A stretch of 56,472 nucleotides of DNA from an uncultured Bacteroidales bacterium (GCA_900319925.1 ONQE01000015.1:1-56472); one strand, 5' to 3'. Numbered from the stretch's first letter, positions 42,772-51,931 are shown. The notes: generated by a model not told the origin, from the sequence alone. Made by a program: numbers and translations.

Positions 42772-43752
42772 TTACAACACCATCAGACTGCAGCCGCGAG
42801 TCTGGGAATGGTCCATACGGCCGAGAATTTCCATGCCGTTGGAGTGTCGTCGGCCGAGGTCTTCCGTGGCGATGAACGAACAGCTGTGGATGTTGGCCAA
42901 GTCGATGACATTGATGACACCTGTTTCCAAAGAGTCACTGGTGTCGAGCGGATCCTTGTCGCTGCGAAGCCGGAGCTGCATCCACGGCGGGGTCGAAAAG
43001 ACGTTGCCGCCCTTGCTGTAGGCTTGTGACAAGAGCTCGCACATGCCATACTCCGAATGGATGTTCTCCACCCCAAAAGACTCGCAAAGGATACCGTAAA
43101 GTTCTTCCTTCACCATCTCCTTACGGCGACCTTTCATACCACCGGTCTCAAACACAATGAGTTGCGGGAAATCCAATCGGTATTTCTCCACGAAGTCGAG
43201 CAGGGCGAAGGTCACTCCCCAAAGAATCGTTTTCTGCTGATTATCACGAAGTTGAAGTAACATTTTATACATATCTTCGTGATTATAAAGGTAATAGCCA
43301 TTTTCAGGTGCACCCGACTCTCGCATCAGCTCCTCCATCATATAGACAAGCGACGATTGCTGTTGTTCCAGATAGTTGGGTAGCAAGGCCAAAAAGACAT
43401 AGTCGGAAGGGTTACCGTAAAAACGACGGAAGCTCTCTATCAAGCTTTTCCGGTAAAGAGCGGCATCTTTGATAAGATGCCGCGAACGCTCCATCCCTGT
43501 GGTGCCGCTGCTCCGGAAGGTCAGTTCGGGCACGAAATCGCCTGTCACCACATCGTGGGTCTTGAAAAACGAAATAGGCAGAAAAGGAATGTCCGAAAAG
43601 GTGTGCACCTCCTCTTTCTTTACACCAACATTCTGGCAATAAGCACGATAGAGGGCATTACCATCGTACTGGATGCCGAAAACGCGCAAGGCCGCCGCTT
43701 CAAAATCCGCGGCTGAAGAAAGATGGAAGATCCAGTCGGTCAGGGTTTCCAT
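42772..43752 (-). CDS. LuxE-like acyl-protein synthetase/adenylating enzyme
   Basis: 326 residues. The family start is recognisable in DIPFLPISFFKTHDVVTG and the adenylation loop LTFRSSGTTGMERSRHLIKD; GVENIHSEYGMCELLSQAYS and the end MEILGRMDHSQTRGCSLMVL follow. LuxE enzymes activate acyl chains as AMP esters; many Bacteroidota have such a protein without lux genes. It overlaps gldD by 13 bases, so it belongs to the rpoD-gldD transcript. The substrate is unknown, perhaps a lipid or lipoprotein acyl group. Confidence 0.88.
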   Translation of the reverse strand: METLTDWIFHLSSAADFEAAALRVFGIQYDGNALYRAYCQNVGVKKEEVHTFSDIPFLPISFFKTHDVVTGDFVPELTFRSSGTTGMERSRHLIKDAALYRKSLIESFRRFYGNPSDYVFLALLPNYLEQQQSSLVYMMEELMRESGAPENGYYLYNHEDMYKMLLQLRDNQQKTILWGVTFALLDFVEKYRLDFPQLIVFETGGMKGRRKEMVKEELYGILCESFGVENIHSEYGMCELLSQAYSKGGNVFSTPPWMQLRLRSDKDPLDTSDSLETGVINVIDLANIHSCSFIATEDLGRRHSNGMEILGRMDHSQTRGCSLMVL

Positions 43753-44348
43753 GCGAACGTGTTGATGAGGTGCATGGCATCCTCTTTAAGGTACTGGATT
43801 ACAGGCTGCAACGAATCATTGTTCGGGGTGCCGTCGAAATAGAGCGTGGCCCGTACGAAACGGTTGACGCTGTCGGTGAGCCAGAACTGGAACGGGGTGG
43901 CCACCTCTTTGCCGTAAATCTCATACGTCTGCCCCCAAATGTGCGCCTCAGGGTCGTTGATGACCGAATACTGCACATCGTCGGCCTTCTGGTAGTGAAA
44001 CTTCACCATCTTGTCCTCCCGAATCATGAGGTTCCGCAGACTGTCTGCATTTTTGACCGTGAAACAGGTGAACCGGAATGAGGCGCCGAGGTCGGGGTAG
44101 ATGACATTCATCCAAATGGAGTGGTCTTCCTGCGGCTCGACAGTGGTGTTGGCATACACCGACTGCTCGTACGTGAATGGCAAAAGGGACATGTAGGCAT
44201 TGGCATGACCTGGAACAGGCATCACTGTATCCATCATACGGTACTGATGATCAGGCAGGTCAATACGGAAATAGCCCATCGGTTTGGGCTCGGGCAGCGC
44301 CTTCGGCTTGCACGACACCATTGCCGCACAGGCCAAAAGAATCGCCAC
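43740..44348 (-). CDS. gldD: Gliding-motility lipoprotein GldD, start codon unclear
   Basis: About 202 residues from a GTG at 44348. The mature start KPKALPEPKPMGYFRIDLPD is the GldD signature, with a normal end NTFAWKP. GldD is an envelope lipoprotein needed for gliding and linked to the type IX secretion machinery. From the GTG, the signal peptide before the lipobox MVSC would be only 12 residues and lack a basic start. The frame is open further upstream as CKNYTYCIIVAILLACAAMV, an ideal signal, but without ATG, GTG or TTG in front of it; it runs into the rpoD stop region (44371). The start has either been lost or is a rare codon. It overlaps the LuxE-like gene. Confidence 0.87.
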   Translation of the reverse strand: MAILLACAAMVSCKPKALPEPKPMGYFRIDLPDHQYRMMDTVMPVPGHANAYMSLLPFTYEQSVYANTTVEPQEDHSIWMNVIYPDLGASFRFTCFTVKNADSLRNLMIREDKMVKFHYQKADDVQYSVINDPEAHIWGQTYEIYGKEVATPFQFWLTDSVNRFVRATLYFDGTPNNDSLQPVIQYLKEDAMHLINTFAWKP

Positions 44349-44370
44349 TATAATACAATATGTATAATTT

Positions 44371-45231
44371 TTACAGATAGCTTTTGAGATTTTTGTTCTT
44401 ACTGTTCTGGCGTAGCTTTTTCAGCGCACGCTCTTTGATTTGACGCACCCGTTCGCGGGAGAGATCCAGCTTGTCGCCGATTTCATCCAAGGTGTGCTCG
44501 TGAGAGGTGCCGATGCCGAAGAAAAGGCGCAAAACTTCCGCCTCATTCTCAGGAAGCGTTTTCAGCAGGTCGTCGATCTCCGACGAGAGCGACTCGTGCA
44601 TCAGGGAAGTGTCGGTGTTGTCATCGGTGTCGTGCACAAAAACGTCCACGAAACGGGTCTCCTCATTGGGTGCGATGGGCGAGTCGATGGACTGCGGGTG
44701 GTTGTTCATCTTCATGATTTCGGCCACCTTGTAAACGGGCATATCCATGGCGGTAGCAATCTCCTCGGTAGTGGGAAGCCTGTTGAGGGTCTGTTCCAGG
44801 CGGGCGGTTTCCTTCTTGATCTTGTTGATAACACCGACCTGGTTGAGGGGCAGCCGCACGATGCGCGACTGGTCAGCGATGGCTTGCAGGATGGCCTGCC
44901 GGATCCACCAGACGGCGTAGGAGATGAACTTGAAGCCGCGCGTCTCATCGAAACGCTGCGCGGCTTTAATCAACCCCAAGTTGCCTTCATTGATAAGATC
45001 CTGCAAACCGATACCCTGGTTCTGATACTGTTTCGCCACAGAAACCACAAAACGCAAGTTGGTGGTCACCAACTTGTTGAGTGCATCCTCGTCACCAGCC
45101 CTGATTTTGCGCGCCAGTTCCACCTCCTCGTCGGCTCCGATCATCTGCACCTTGCTGATGTCGGAAAGGAAGCGTTCCAACGATGCGGAATCGCGATTGG
45201 TGATGGATTTTGAAATCTTAAGTTGCCTCAT
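44371..45231 (-). CDS. rpoD: Primary sigma factor of the RNA polymerase
   Basis: 286 residues, the short Bacteroidota form without the long N-terminal region 1. Region 2 has NLGLIKAAQRFDETRGFKFI and SYAVWWIRQAILQAIADQSR; region 4 has LRLFFGIGTSHEHTLDEIGD and LDLSRERVRQIKERALKKLR. This is the protein expected to read the TTG/TAnnTTTG promoters seen across the window. The C-terminus here is NLKSYL; relatives usually have a further Gly, so the end may be slightly shortened, next to the unclear gldD start. Confidence 0.96.
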   Translation of the reverse strand: MRQLKISKSITNRDSASLERFLSDISKVQMIGADEEVELARKIRAGDEDALNKLVTTNLRFVVSVAKQYQNQGIGLQDLINEGNLGLIKAAQRFDETRGFKFISYAVWWIRQAILQAIADQSRIVRLPLNQVGVINKIKKETARLEQTLNRLPTTEEIATAMDMPVYKVAEIMKMNNHPQSIDSPIAPNEETRFVDVFVHDTDDNTDTSLMHESLSSEIDDLLKTLPENEAEVLRLFFGIGTSHEHTLDEIGDKLDLSRERVRQIKERALKKLRQNSKNKNLKSYL

Positions 45232-45289
45232 TTATATATTATGACTTTAACTATTGCCTACTCCTATTGCCTAATGACTACTGCCCCAG

Positions 45290-46408
45290 TTACTTCTCTA
45301 CCCTTTCCGTTGTACCTTTACTATTTAATAAAGTTACATTTTTAGTGATTTTTTCACCTTTCCTGACCAAAATGACACTCACCTTGTCGCCGGGGGACTT
45401 CGTTTTAAGCACACCGCGCACTTCGGGGAGGCTGTTGACAGGAGTGCCATCGATGTGGGTGATGACATCGCCTTCCTGGAATCCGTTCTGGGAAGCGGCA
45501 CCGTTTTCAGAGACTTCGGCCACATAGATGCCATTTGCATCGTCGAGGTTCAGCTCTTTGGCGTTGGTGGCGTTGAGTTCCATGATGGAGACGCCGAGGT
45601 AGGCCTGCTGAGTTGCCCCGAAATGCTGGAGGTCATAACAGATTTTTTCAACGATGTTAGAGGGGATAGCGAACGAATAGCCAGTATAGTAGCCGTTGCC
45701 AGAGGCGATAGCGGTGTTGATGCCAACCAACTGGCCGGAGGCGTTGACAAGTGCGCCGCCAGAGTTGCCGGAGTTGACTGCCGCATCCGTCTGGAGATAG
45801 ACCTCATCGCCTGCGTTTCCACGACCAGTGCTGAGCTGGCGAGCTTTCGCGCTGATGATGCCGGCCGTGACTGTGGAGTTGAGGCCCATAGGGTTGCCGA
45901 TGGCCAGCACCCACTCGCCGATACGCACGGAATCGGAGTTCGCGAAGGTCAGGTAGGGCAAGCGGGTCTCCTTGATTTTGAGGAGTGCCAAGTCGGAGGC
46001 CGGATCCGTACCGATAATCTCGCCCTCATACTCACGCTTGTCGTTCAACGTGATGGTCACCTTGGCGGCATCCTCCACCACATGGTTGTTGGTCACGATG
46101 TAGCCGTCGGAGGAGATGATGACTCCCGAACCAGCCGCCTGCACCGGATAGGTGCTCGGCGCGGAACCGAAGAAGTGCTCCCAAATCGTGCCGCCGAAAA
46201 ACTCGTCCCAAACGGACGTTTTCTGCGTAAATTCCGTCTTGATATAGACCACGGCGTTCACGCAAGACTCCGCCGCGTCTGTCAGATCCACGTATTTTGC
46301 CGTCTTCGTGGCAGGCTGCTTTGCCGGCTGGGCACAACTGACACCTGTCACTGACACAATAGACAACACAGTGAATAACAACACTTTAAATTGATTTAAC
46401 GCTCTCAT
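45290..46408 (-). CDS. Periplasmic Deg/HtrA serine protease with one PDZ domain
   Basis: 372 residues. A signal peptide ending GVSCAQ (possibly a lipobox VSC) is followed by the trypsin-like domain. The triad is visible: His in VTNNHVVED, Asp in [11 protein letters not shown] and Ser in [17 protein letters not shown]. One PDZ domain follows, with [32 protein letters not shown] and the end [12 protein letters not shown]. Typical Bacteroidota DegP-like proteins have about 480-510 residues with two PDZ domains; this one is shorter, closer to DegS/DegQ truncates. It degrades misfolded envelope proteins. Confidence 0.94.
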   Translation of the reverse strand: MRALNQFKVLLFTVLSIVSVTGVSCAQPAKQPATKTAKYVDLTDAAESCVNAVVYIKTEFTQKTSVWDEFFGGTIWEHFFGSAPSTYPVQAAGSGVIISSDGYIVTNNHVVEDAAKVTITLNDKREYEGEIIGTDPASDLALLKIKETRLPYLTFANSDSVRIGEWVLAIGNPMGLNSTVTAGIISAKARQLSTGRGNAGDEVYLQTDAAVNSGNSGGALVNASGQLVGINTAIASGNGYYTGYSFAIPSNIVEKICYDLQHFGATQQAYLGVSIMELNATNAKELNLDDANGIYVAEVSENGAASQNGFQEGDVITHIDGTPVNSLPEVRGVLKTKSPGDKVSVILVRKGEKITKNVTLLNSKGTTERVEK

Positions 46409-46508
46409 TTTCTATATGTTTTAATCTGTTTAATATGCTTCAAAAACTATGCCATAACGCGAAAGTTTAAAAAAAATTGCATTGAAATGTTTGTATCAAA
46501 AAAAATCC

Positions 46509-46516
46509 TATTTTTG
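46509..46516 (+). promoter_or_regulatory. -7 box of rplU-rpmA
   Basis: TATTTTTG, 36 bases upstream of the rplU start. Confidence 0.75.
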
Positions 46517-46552
46517 CCGCCCAAAAATTTACAAACTAAAATTCAAACAAAA

Positions 46553-46864
46553 ATGTACGCAATTGTAGAAATAGCCGGGCAACAGTTCAAGGTTGAAAAA
46601 GACCGCAGGGTCTATGTTCAGCGCCTCAAGGCTGAAGAAGGTGCGCAAGTCACGTTTGACCGCGTAATGTTAATTGACAACGACGGTGACATCAAAGTGG
46701 GTACTCCGACCGTTTCGGGCGCGAATGTTACCGCTACCGTCCTCCAACATCTGAAAGGCGACAAAATGCTCGTCTTCAAGAAGAAAAGAAGAAAAGGTTA
46801 CCAGAAACTGAATGGTCACCGTCAGTGCCTGACCTCCATCAAGATCGACGGCATCACCCTGTAA
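46553..46864 (+). CDS. rplU: Large-subunit ribosomal protein bL21
   Basis: 103 residues, normal length. [20 protein letters not shown] is the L21 start; [20 protein letters not shown] and [20 protein letters not shown] complete the family pattern. The protein binds 23S rRNA. The ATG at 46553 is fixed by the family N-terminus and by the promoter 37 bases upstream. It is followed after 31 bases by rpmA, the usual order. Confidence 0.98.
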   Translation: MYAIVEIAGQQFKVEKDRRVYVQRLKAEEGAQVTFDRVMLIDNDGDIKVGTPTVSGANVTATVLQHLKGDKMLVFKKKRRKGYQKLNGHRQCLTSIKIDGITL

Positions 46865-46895
46865 AATTTAGTGTTAACGATTAAAATTTAAACTT

Positions 46896-47156
46896 ATGGC
46901 TCATAAAAAAGGTGTCGGTAGTTCACAGAACGGCCGCGAATCAGCAAGTAAGAGATTAGGTTTGAAAATTTTCGGCGGCCAATTCGCCAAGGCCGGCAAC
47001 ATCATCGTCCGTCAAAGAGGAACCGTCCACAACCCCGGCAAGAACGTCGGCATGGGCAAGGACCACACCCTCTTCGCACTGTGCGACGGCATCGTCGAAT
47101 TCAAGAAGACCTACAAGGACAGATCTTACGTCTCCGTGATTCCCACGCAAGCGTAA
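46896..47156 (+). CDS. rpmA: Large-subunit ribosomal protein bL27
   Basis: 86 residues. The start [20 protein letters not shown] is typical of L27 without a cleaved leader; [20 protein letters not shown] and [18 protein letters not shown] follow. The N-terminal tail reaches the peptidyl-transferase centre. It is co-transcribed with rplU and ended by the terminator at 47182-47214. Confidence 0.98.
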   Translation: MAHKKGVGSSQNGRESASKRLGLKIFGGQFAKAGNIIVRQRGTVHNPGKNVGMGKDHTLFALCDGIVEFKKTYKDRSYVSVIPTQA

Positions 47157-47181
47157 GGAACATTTTCCAGATTTCAACCAC

Positions 47182-47214
47182 AGGGGATGTGCCGTCGGTG
47201 CATCCCCTCTTTTT
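47182..47214 (+). terminator. Terminator of rplU-rpmA
   Basis: AGGGGATG (47182-47189) pairs with CATCCCCT (47201-47208), followed by C and a T tract. Confidence 0.85.
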
Positions 47215-47231
47215 GTATGCGGAAACGCCGA

Positions 47232-47414
47232 TTACTGGAAAATGGCATTCTCGGCGATGACCTGCTTGGCGGGCACGCGACGGATTACGCCGTCGGCCGA
47301 CTGCATGATGACATATTCCTCATGCAGCGCCTTCTCGTGAAGCATGCGTTTCTCGGCCAAATTCAGACCGTAGATCAGTTTCCGTTCAAATTCCTTGAGT
47401 TCCTTGTTGGACAT
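47232..47414 (-). CDS. Small protein overlapping the zeta-like kinase
   Basis: 60 residues, starting MSNKELKEFERKLIYGLNLA, with a helical, charged first half and a DGVIRRVPAKQVIAENAIF tail. The start lies inside the last 29 bases of the zeta-like gene, so expression is coupled. I know similar small ORFs beside zeta-type kinases in Bacteroidota. It could be an antitoxin, although in classical epsilon-zeta systems the antitoxin comes first. Function not established. Confidence 0.75.
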   Translation of the reverse strand: MSNKELKEFERKLIYGLNLAEKRMLHEKALHEEYVIMQSADGVIRRVPAKQVIAENAIFQ

Positions 47415-47979
47415 ACCTTTCTATTTGGTGAAACAATTCAGGATCAACGACTTTCGTCTTCCGTGCACGCCCGCCCGAAGCCACAAGACGGCGCGGACTC
47501 TCGCTGTTGTCGAAAACAGTCCAGTAGTCCACCGCGTTGGCGTACAAATGGAAGAAATTGTGGATTCCGCTGACGTATCTTGACCGGATGACATCCTCCG
47601 GGACGTTATGGCCGCCGGTGCTGACCCGCTCGGCCACACGCTGGATGGCCAAATCGATGGAGTTGAGCCAGAAGAAAAGCAGGCTGACATAGTAGCCCTT
47701 CTCCTGCGCGCGACGCACCAGCTTGACATAGGTGCGGGCCGCCAACGTGGTCTCGATGGAGAACGACTCATCCATTTCGAGCAGAGAGTTCACACGCCGA
47801 ATCATAATGCGCCCGGCCTCCACCTGCACCCCGTCAGGGTTGAAGGGAGACAGACCGTAGGCTATCTCGTCAGCGTTCACAAACTCACGGCAGTCAAGGA
47901 TTTCGGGCAGAATGGTGTAGGAGGCCGTCGTCTTGCCGGCCCCGTTGCAGCCACCGATGATGTACAAATTCTTGCCCAT
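47386..47979 (-). CDS. Zeta-toxin-like kinase
   Basis: 197 residues. The P-loop IIGGCNGAGKTTASYTILPE lies at the N-terminus, followed by FVNADEIAYGLSPF (the conserved NADE), SIETTLAARTYVKLVRRAQE and VPEDVIRSRYVSGIHNFFHL with the conserved arginines. Zeta toxins phosphorylate UDP-N-acetylglucosamine and stop wall synthesis; chromosomal relatives of this short type may have other substrates. A small ORF overlaps the 3' end (47232-47414). A weak -7 box (TATCTTCG) is at 48002-48009. Confidence 0.87.
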   Translation of the reverse strand: MGKNLYIIGGCNGAGKTTASYTILPEILDCREFVNADEIAYGLSPFNPDGVQVEAGRIMIRRVNSLLEMDESFSIETTLAARTYVKLVRRAQEKGYYVSLLFFWLNSIDLAIQRVAERVSTGGHNVPEDVIRSRYVSGIHNFFHLYANAVDYWTVFDNSESPRRLVASGGRARKTKVVDPELFHQIERYVQQGTQGI

Positions 47980-48088
47980 TTCCGTCGGGAATTTTAAGCC
48001 GCGAAGATAAAAAATATCTCAATAAGTATGAAAAATATCACTTTCACAAAAAAAAGTTTTCGAGACTTGGTTATATCAAAAAAAAGTG

Positions 48089-48096
48089 TATCTTTG
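48089..48096 (+). promoter_or_regulatory. -7 box of tRNA-Thr
   Basis: TATCTTTG, 14 bases before the tRNA. Confidence 0.75.
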
Positions 48097-48110
48097 CACC
48101 CGCAAAACCA

Positions 48111-48183
<73 letters not shown>

Positions 48184-48198
48184 CTAAGGCATTAAAAA

Positions 48199-48225
48199 AG
48201 AGGAACTTAAAGTTCCTCTTTTTTT
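48199..48225. terminator. Bidirectional terminator overlapping the kinase stop codon
   Basis: AGAGGAAC (48199-48206) pairs with GTTCCTCT (48212-48219), with T tracts on both sides. It ends tRNA-Thr on the plus strand. On the minus strand it contains the codons for EEL and the stop of the adenosine-kinase-like gene. Confidence 0.85.
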
Positions 48226-49178
48226 GTTTTCGACCATTCGTCATCGGGAAGTTTGGCGCCCACATACTCGATCAACCGCGCGGACAAATAGGAGGCCAAG
48301 TTTCCAGATCGCTGCGAATCGTATCCGTTTATATACCCGTAAAGAAATCCTGAAGCGTAGATGTCGCCGGCACCGGTGGTGTCGATGCGCGTCGCCTCTA
48401 CGGGCGCGATAGCCGTCACGCGACCGTCCATCCCGATGAAGGAGCCGTCCTTGCCGACCTTCACGATGGCCACAGGGCAGTAGCTGTTGAGCACCTCCAA
48501 GGCTGTCGTGTTCTCCACGCCCGCGAACGCTTTCGCCTCCTCCTCGTTGGCGAAGATGATGTCCACATAGTCGCGCAGCAGCATCTTCACAAAATCGAGG
48601 TTGTTCTCAATAAGATTGTAGCTGGCCATGTCCATCGAAATCTGCAATCCGGCCGCTTTGGCCTTCTTGCAGACATCCAGAATCAGGTCGTGGTTGAAAA
48701 TGAGGTAACCTTCGATATGGATAATGTCATAGTTGGCCAAAATTCGGGCATCCACCTGGTCGGGCTGCATGGTGGCGGCAGCACCGAGATACGTGGCGAA
48801 CGTGCGCTCGGCATTCGGGGAGATGAACGTGATGGCCACGCCCGTGTCCACTTCACCGGTGGTGATGAGGTGCGGGGTAAGGCCGTAACGCTCGCACTCC
48901 GCGCTGAAAAGCCGCCCGAGGTCGTCGTCGCCCACCTTGCCGATGTAGCCGGCAGGGGCACCGAGACGTGCCAACCCGTGCATCGTGTTGGACGTGGAAC
49001 CGCCCGTGGCCACCGTCTGCGGCATCCCAGCAATCACCTCCAAAATCTCGCTCTTCCGCTGCGCATCAATCATTTCCATCCCGCCCTTACACAATCCCAG
49101 ACGGTCCAGAATCTCGTCATTCTCAATATGCACCAGTATGTCCACCAGCGCATTGCCTATTCCAATTATCTTTTTCAT
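48207..49178 (-). CDS. PfkB-family kinase, adenosine-kinase-like
   Basis: 323 residues. The start MKKIIGIGNALVDILVHIEN, the first signature GGSTSNTMHGLARLGAPAGY with GKVGDDDLG, and the second signature RIDTTGAGDIYASGFLYGYI with the catalytic Asp are all intact. The closest family by eye is the adenosine-kinase/ribokinase group of Bacteroidota, which phosphorylates adenosine or a sugar. The last residues KTKKEEL are encoded within the terminator hairpin. No operon partner. Confidence 0.92.
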   Translation of the reverse strand: MKKIIGIGNALVDILVHIENDEILDRLGLCKGGMEMIDAQRKSEILEVIAGMPQTVATGGSTSNTMHGLARLGAPAGYIGKVGDDDLGRLFSAECERYGLTPHLITTGEVDTGVAITFISPNAERTFATYLGAAATMQPDQVDARILANYDIIHIEGYLIFNHDLILDVCKKAKAAGLQISMDMASYNLIENNLDFVKMLLRDYVDIIFANEEEAKAFAGVENTTALEVLNSYCPVAIVKVGKDGSFIGMDGRVTAIAPVEATRIDTTGAGDIYASGFLYGYINGYDSQRSGNLASYLSARLIEYVGAKLPDDEWSKTKKEEL

Positions 49179-49210
49179 TCGTTTAACGTTTGTTGTTCTT
49201 CACGTCGTCT

Positions 49211-49241
49211 GTAGATAAAGACGCACCATGGCACGTCTCTA
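49211..49241. repeat. Palindrome at the stop of the TonB-type gene, related to the lysS terminator
   Basis: AGACG (49219-49223) and CGTCT (49234-49238) with flanking GTAGA/TCTAC-like arms enclose CACCATGGCA. On the minus strand it begins with the TAG stop codon of the outer-membrane gene. It shares the AGAGACG...CGTCTCT core with the hairpin at 16037-16064. Confidence 0.6.
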
Positions 49242-51902
49242 CATCGTCTCGCCCGACTCGCTCTCGCCAGTCTGCTGTGCTTTGCTCTCCAACTCCATCT
49301 TGCCGAAACGCAAGGTGATACCTGCCGAGATGTAGCGGCTGTTGAGCATCTTGCTGGTGCTGTTGCTCAGGTAGTAGGGGTTCGTGTTCTCGGAACCGGA
49401 ACCGTATTTGCCGCCCCAGTTGAAGATATCCTGCACATTGACGTAAATGGAGAGTTTGCGTTTGAAGAGGTCGCTGCGGAGACCGAAATTCAGCGCGTAA
49501 CGGGCTTTTCGTTCGCTCATCAAGCTGAGTGTCGGGGAGTTGTAGAAACCCGAAGCGGTGAACTGCAGCCAGTCAAACGCCTTGGCCCAGAAGTTCAGAC
49601 GCACGCTCCACGACCACTTGTCGCGCTGGTCATACTGCATCTCGCCCTCACGCATATAGGCCATCTTGTAACCGTAATCGTAGACGTTGGCATACAGCCG
49701 CAGGTTGATGAAGCCGGTCGGGCGATAGGTGGCGTTCAGCGACGCACCGTAACGCCACGAGGAGCCGAGGTTGTACGGCGTGGAATAGCTAATCACACGG
49801 TCCAGGAACTCATCGTATTTGGAGTCGGTCAGCGAGCTGATCTCATTCGTGCTCATCCGCCCGTAAAGTTCCACACCGACATTGCCGAATTTGGTGAAAT
49901 ACTTCTGCCAACCGGCCTCCAAGCTATGCGTGAAACCGCTCTTCACCTCCGGGTTACCGGTGGAATAGCTATTATCGCCATAACGCCGGAAGGTGCTCAC
50001 ATCCTCCTCGCCCGGATGGGACATACGCATGGAGTAATTCAGTTTGAAGTTGTGCATGCTCTCAGTACGGTAGGTGAGGTGGATGGAAGGCCGCGCCGAG
50101 AAGTAAAGAGGCGCACCGGCATCCGCAAACGGCATCCCGCTGATATACTCGTAGGCATCCCGCAACACCCCGAGACCCAATCCGGTGCTGAGGGTGAAGC
50201 CGCCCCAACGGTGCGTCCAGTTCACATCGCCATTGAGGTTGGTCGAATTGCCGTTGAAATGGTATGTACGGAGCGTATCCACCAACTCGCCGATGGTGTC
50301 GTTGTAGCGCTTGTAGTCGTTGTTCATAGTGGTTTGGTCGGCCCGCAGACCGTAACTCATCTCTCCGTCATCGCTGTAGGGCCGGTTGTAACGGGCATCG
50401 AGGCTGCCGCCGTACCGGTAGCTGCGCGTCAACAGGTAGCGGTGCTCGTCGAGGTCATAGTAGGTGTCGTAGAAACGGTTGTACCACTGGTCGCTGGCGT
50501 TGAAATTGAAACGCGTGTTCAAACTGATGCGCAGGTTGTGGCCTTTCTTGTCGAACTTCTTGGTGTAATCGACCCCCGCGTGCGCGAAGACCGATTGTCC
50601 GTTGGTCTTGCTGTGAGTCGTGTCGATATAGTTCTGGTCATACGGTTCTTCCTCAAAGACATCGTAGTAGGTTTGGTTCTCTGCTTTGGTCAGACGGGTG
50701 GCATTGTAGTTGTAAAAACCGCCGGCATCGACGGAAATCTCATTGGTGGTGTCGATTTCGTAGTTGATGCCGAGGAAGAAGTTGCCACTGCCTCTGCGGT
50801 TGATGTCCAATTGGGAGTTTTGGGACGACCAAGTGGTGTCGTACTCGCCCTCTATCTCGGCATCGCGACGCTGGTAGGAGGTTGTCACATCCGAGTTGCG
50901 ACGCGCATTATAACGCCCTGACAAGAAAAAGTTTATGCTCAGTTTTTCCTTCGTCCACATATAGCTGACCCACGGGGAGACGAACGGCTGGTTGGAGCCG
51001 TTGACGCCGAAGCTGACAAACTGGTTGCTCTTGACGTGCGCCGAAGTGACGATGTTGATAACCGCCTCGGCGTCAGTAGCATACTTGGCCGAGGGGTTCG
51101 TGATGGCCTCGATGCGTTCCAGAGCGTTGGCAGGCAGCGTCTGCAGGTAGGTTTTGAGGTTCTCCTCAGTGAGTTTGGAGGGTTTGTCGTTAATCCAGAT
51201 CTCCACGCTGGAGACGCCACGCAGGGTGATGTTACCCTCCACATCGACCTCCACGCCGGGGGCGTTCTGCAACGCGTCCTCCGTGGTGCCGGTCTGGATA
51301 GAGGCATCCTCGCTGACGTTATAGACGAGCTTCTCGCCGTCCATAGCGTAGAGCGGTTTCTCCGACTTGATGGTCACCTCGTTGAGCGTGGTGGAGATGG
51401 GCATCAGCTTGATGACGTCCAGGTTGGTGTTATTCTTCACGGTGAAGGGGATGTGCCTCGGGGTGTAGTTGAAGCACCATACGCGGAGGATGCATCCGCC
51501 TTGCGGGACACCGTCGATTTCGAAATAGCCGTTGCCGTTGGCGGACGTACCCTTGATGAGGGAGGAGTCCTCGGAGTCGAGCACGGCGACGTTGGCGTAG
51601 GCCAGAGGGGTGCCGGCGATGGAGTCGCGCAGAAGGCCCACCACCTTGAACGTGGAACCCTCACGCACCTTCTTTTTCTGCTTCACCTGGGGAGTCTGCT
51701 GCGGGTACTGGCCCTGGTTCCAGCCGTTGCGGTCGCCGCCCATCGGAGGTCTGCCCGGGTATCCGCCGCCAGGGGGTCTTCCGCCGGGATAGCCACCGCC
51801 AGGAGGCTGCGCCAGCACACACAACGCCGACAGCAGCAGCACTACCGTCAGTCCGAAAGATCTACCTAACAGATTATTTTTCAGTGTCTTAAACAAGTTC
51901 AT
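49239..51902 (-). CDS. Outer-membrane TonB-type beta-barrel protein
   Basis: 887 residues from the ATG at 51902, with a signal peptide ending CVLAQ. A Gly/Pro-rich stretch (PPGGGYPGGRPPGGGYPGRP, about 28-60) precedes a carboxypeptidase-regulatory-like domain (VVGLLRDSIAGTPLAYANVA), a plug domain (ALQNAPGVEVDVEGNITLRG, VEIWINDKPSKL) and a long beta-barrel to the end. It belongs to the outer membrane beta-barrel family of Bacteroidota, related to TonB-dependent receptors; no SusD partner is adjacent. The substrate is unknown. The frame is open 42 codons upstream, but the promoter at 51924-51931 and the signal peptide fix the start. Confidence 0.92.
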   Translation of the reverse strand: MNLFKTLKNNLLGRSFGLTVVLLLSALCVLAQPPGGGYPGGRPPGGGYPGRPPMGGDRNGWNQGQYPQQTPQVKQKKKVREGSTFKVVGLLRDSIAGTPLAYANVAVLDSEDSSLIKGTSANGNGYFEIDGVPQGGCILRVWCFNYTPRHIPFTVKNNTNLDVIKLMPISTTLNEVTIKSEKPLYAMDGEKLVYNVSEDASIQTGTTEDALQNAPGVEVDVEGNITLRGVSSVEIWINDKPSKLTEENLKTYLQTLPANALERIEAITNPSAKYATDAEAVINIVTSAHVKSNQFVSFGVNGSNQPFVSPWVSYMWTKEKLSINFFLSGRYNARRNSDVTTSYQRRDAEIEGEYDTTWSSQNSQLDINRRGSGNFFLGINYEIDTTNEISVDAGGFYNYNATRLTKAENQTYYDVFEEEPYDQNYIDTTHSKTNGQSVFAHAGVDYTKKFDKKGHNLRISLNTRFNFNASDQWYNRFYDTYYDLDEHRYLLTRSYRYGGSLDARYNRPYSDDGEMSYGLRADQTTMNNDYKRYNDTIGELVDTLRTYHFNGNSTNLNGDVNWTHRWGGFTLSTGLGLGVLRDAYEYISGMPFADAGAPLYFSARPSIHLTYRTESMHNFKLNYSMRMSHPGEEDVSTFRRYGDNSYSTGNPEVKSGFTHSLEAGWQKYFTKFGNVGVELYGRMSTNEISSLTDSKYDEFLDRVISYSTPYNLGSSWRYGASLNATYRPTGFINLRLYANVYDYGYKMAYMREGEMQYDQRDKWSWSVRLNFWAKAFDWLQFTASGFYNSPTLSLMSERKARYALNFGLRSDLFKRKLSIYVNVQDIFNWGGKYGSGSENTNPYYLSNSTSKMLNSRYISAGITLRFGKMELESKAQQTGESESGETM

Positions 51903-51923
51903 AGGTCGTTTTTTATTAAGCGG

Positions 51924-51931
51924 CAAAAGTA
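51924..51931 (-). promoter_or_regulatory. -7 box of the TonB-type gene
   Basis: TACTTTTG on the minus strand, 21 bases before the start codon. Confidence 0.7.
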
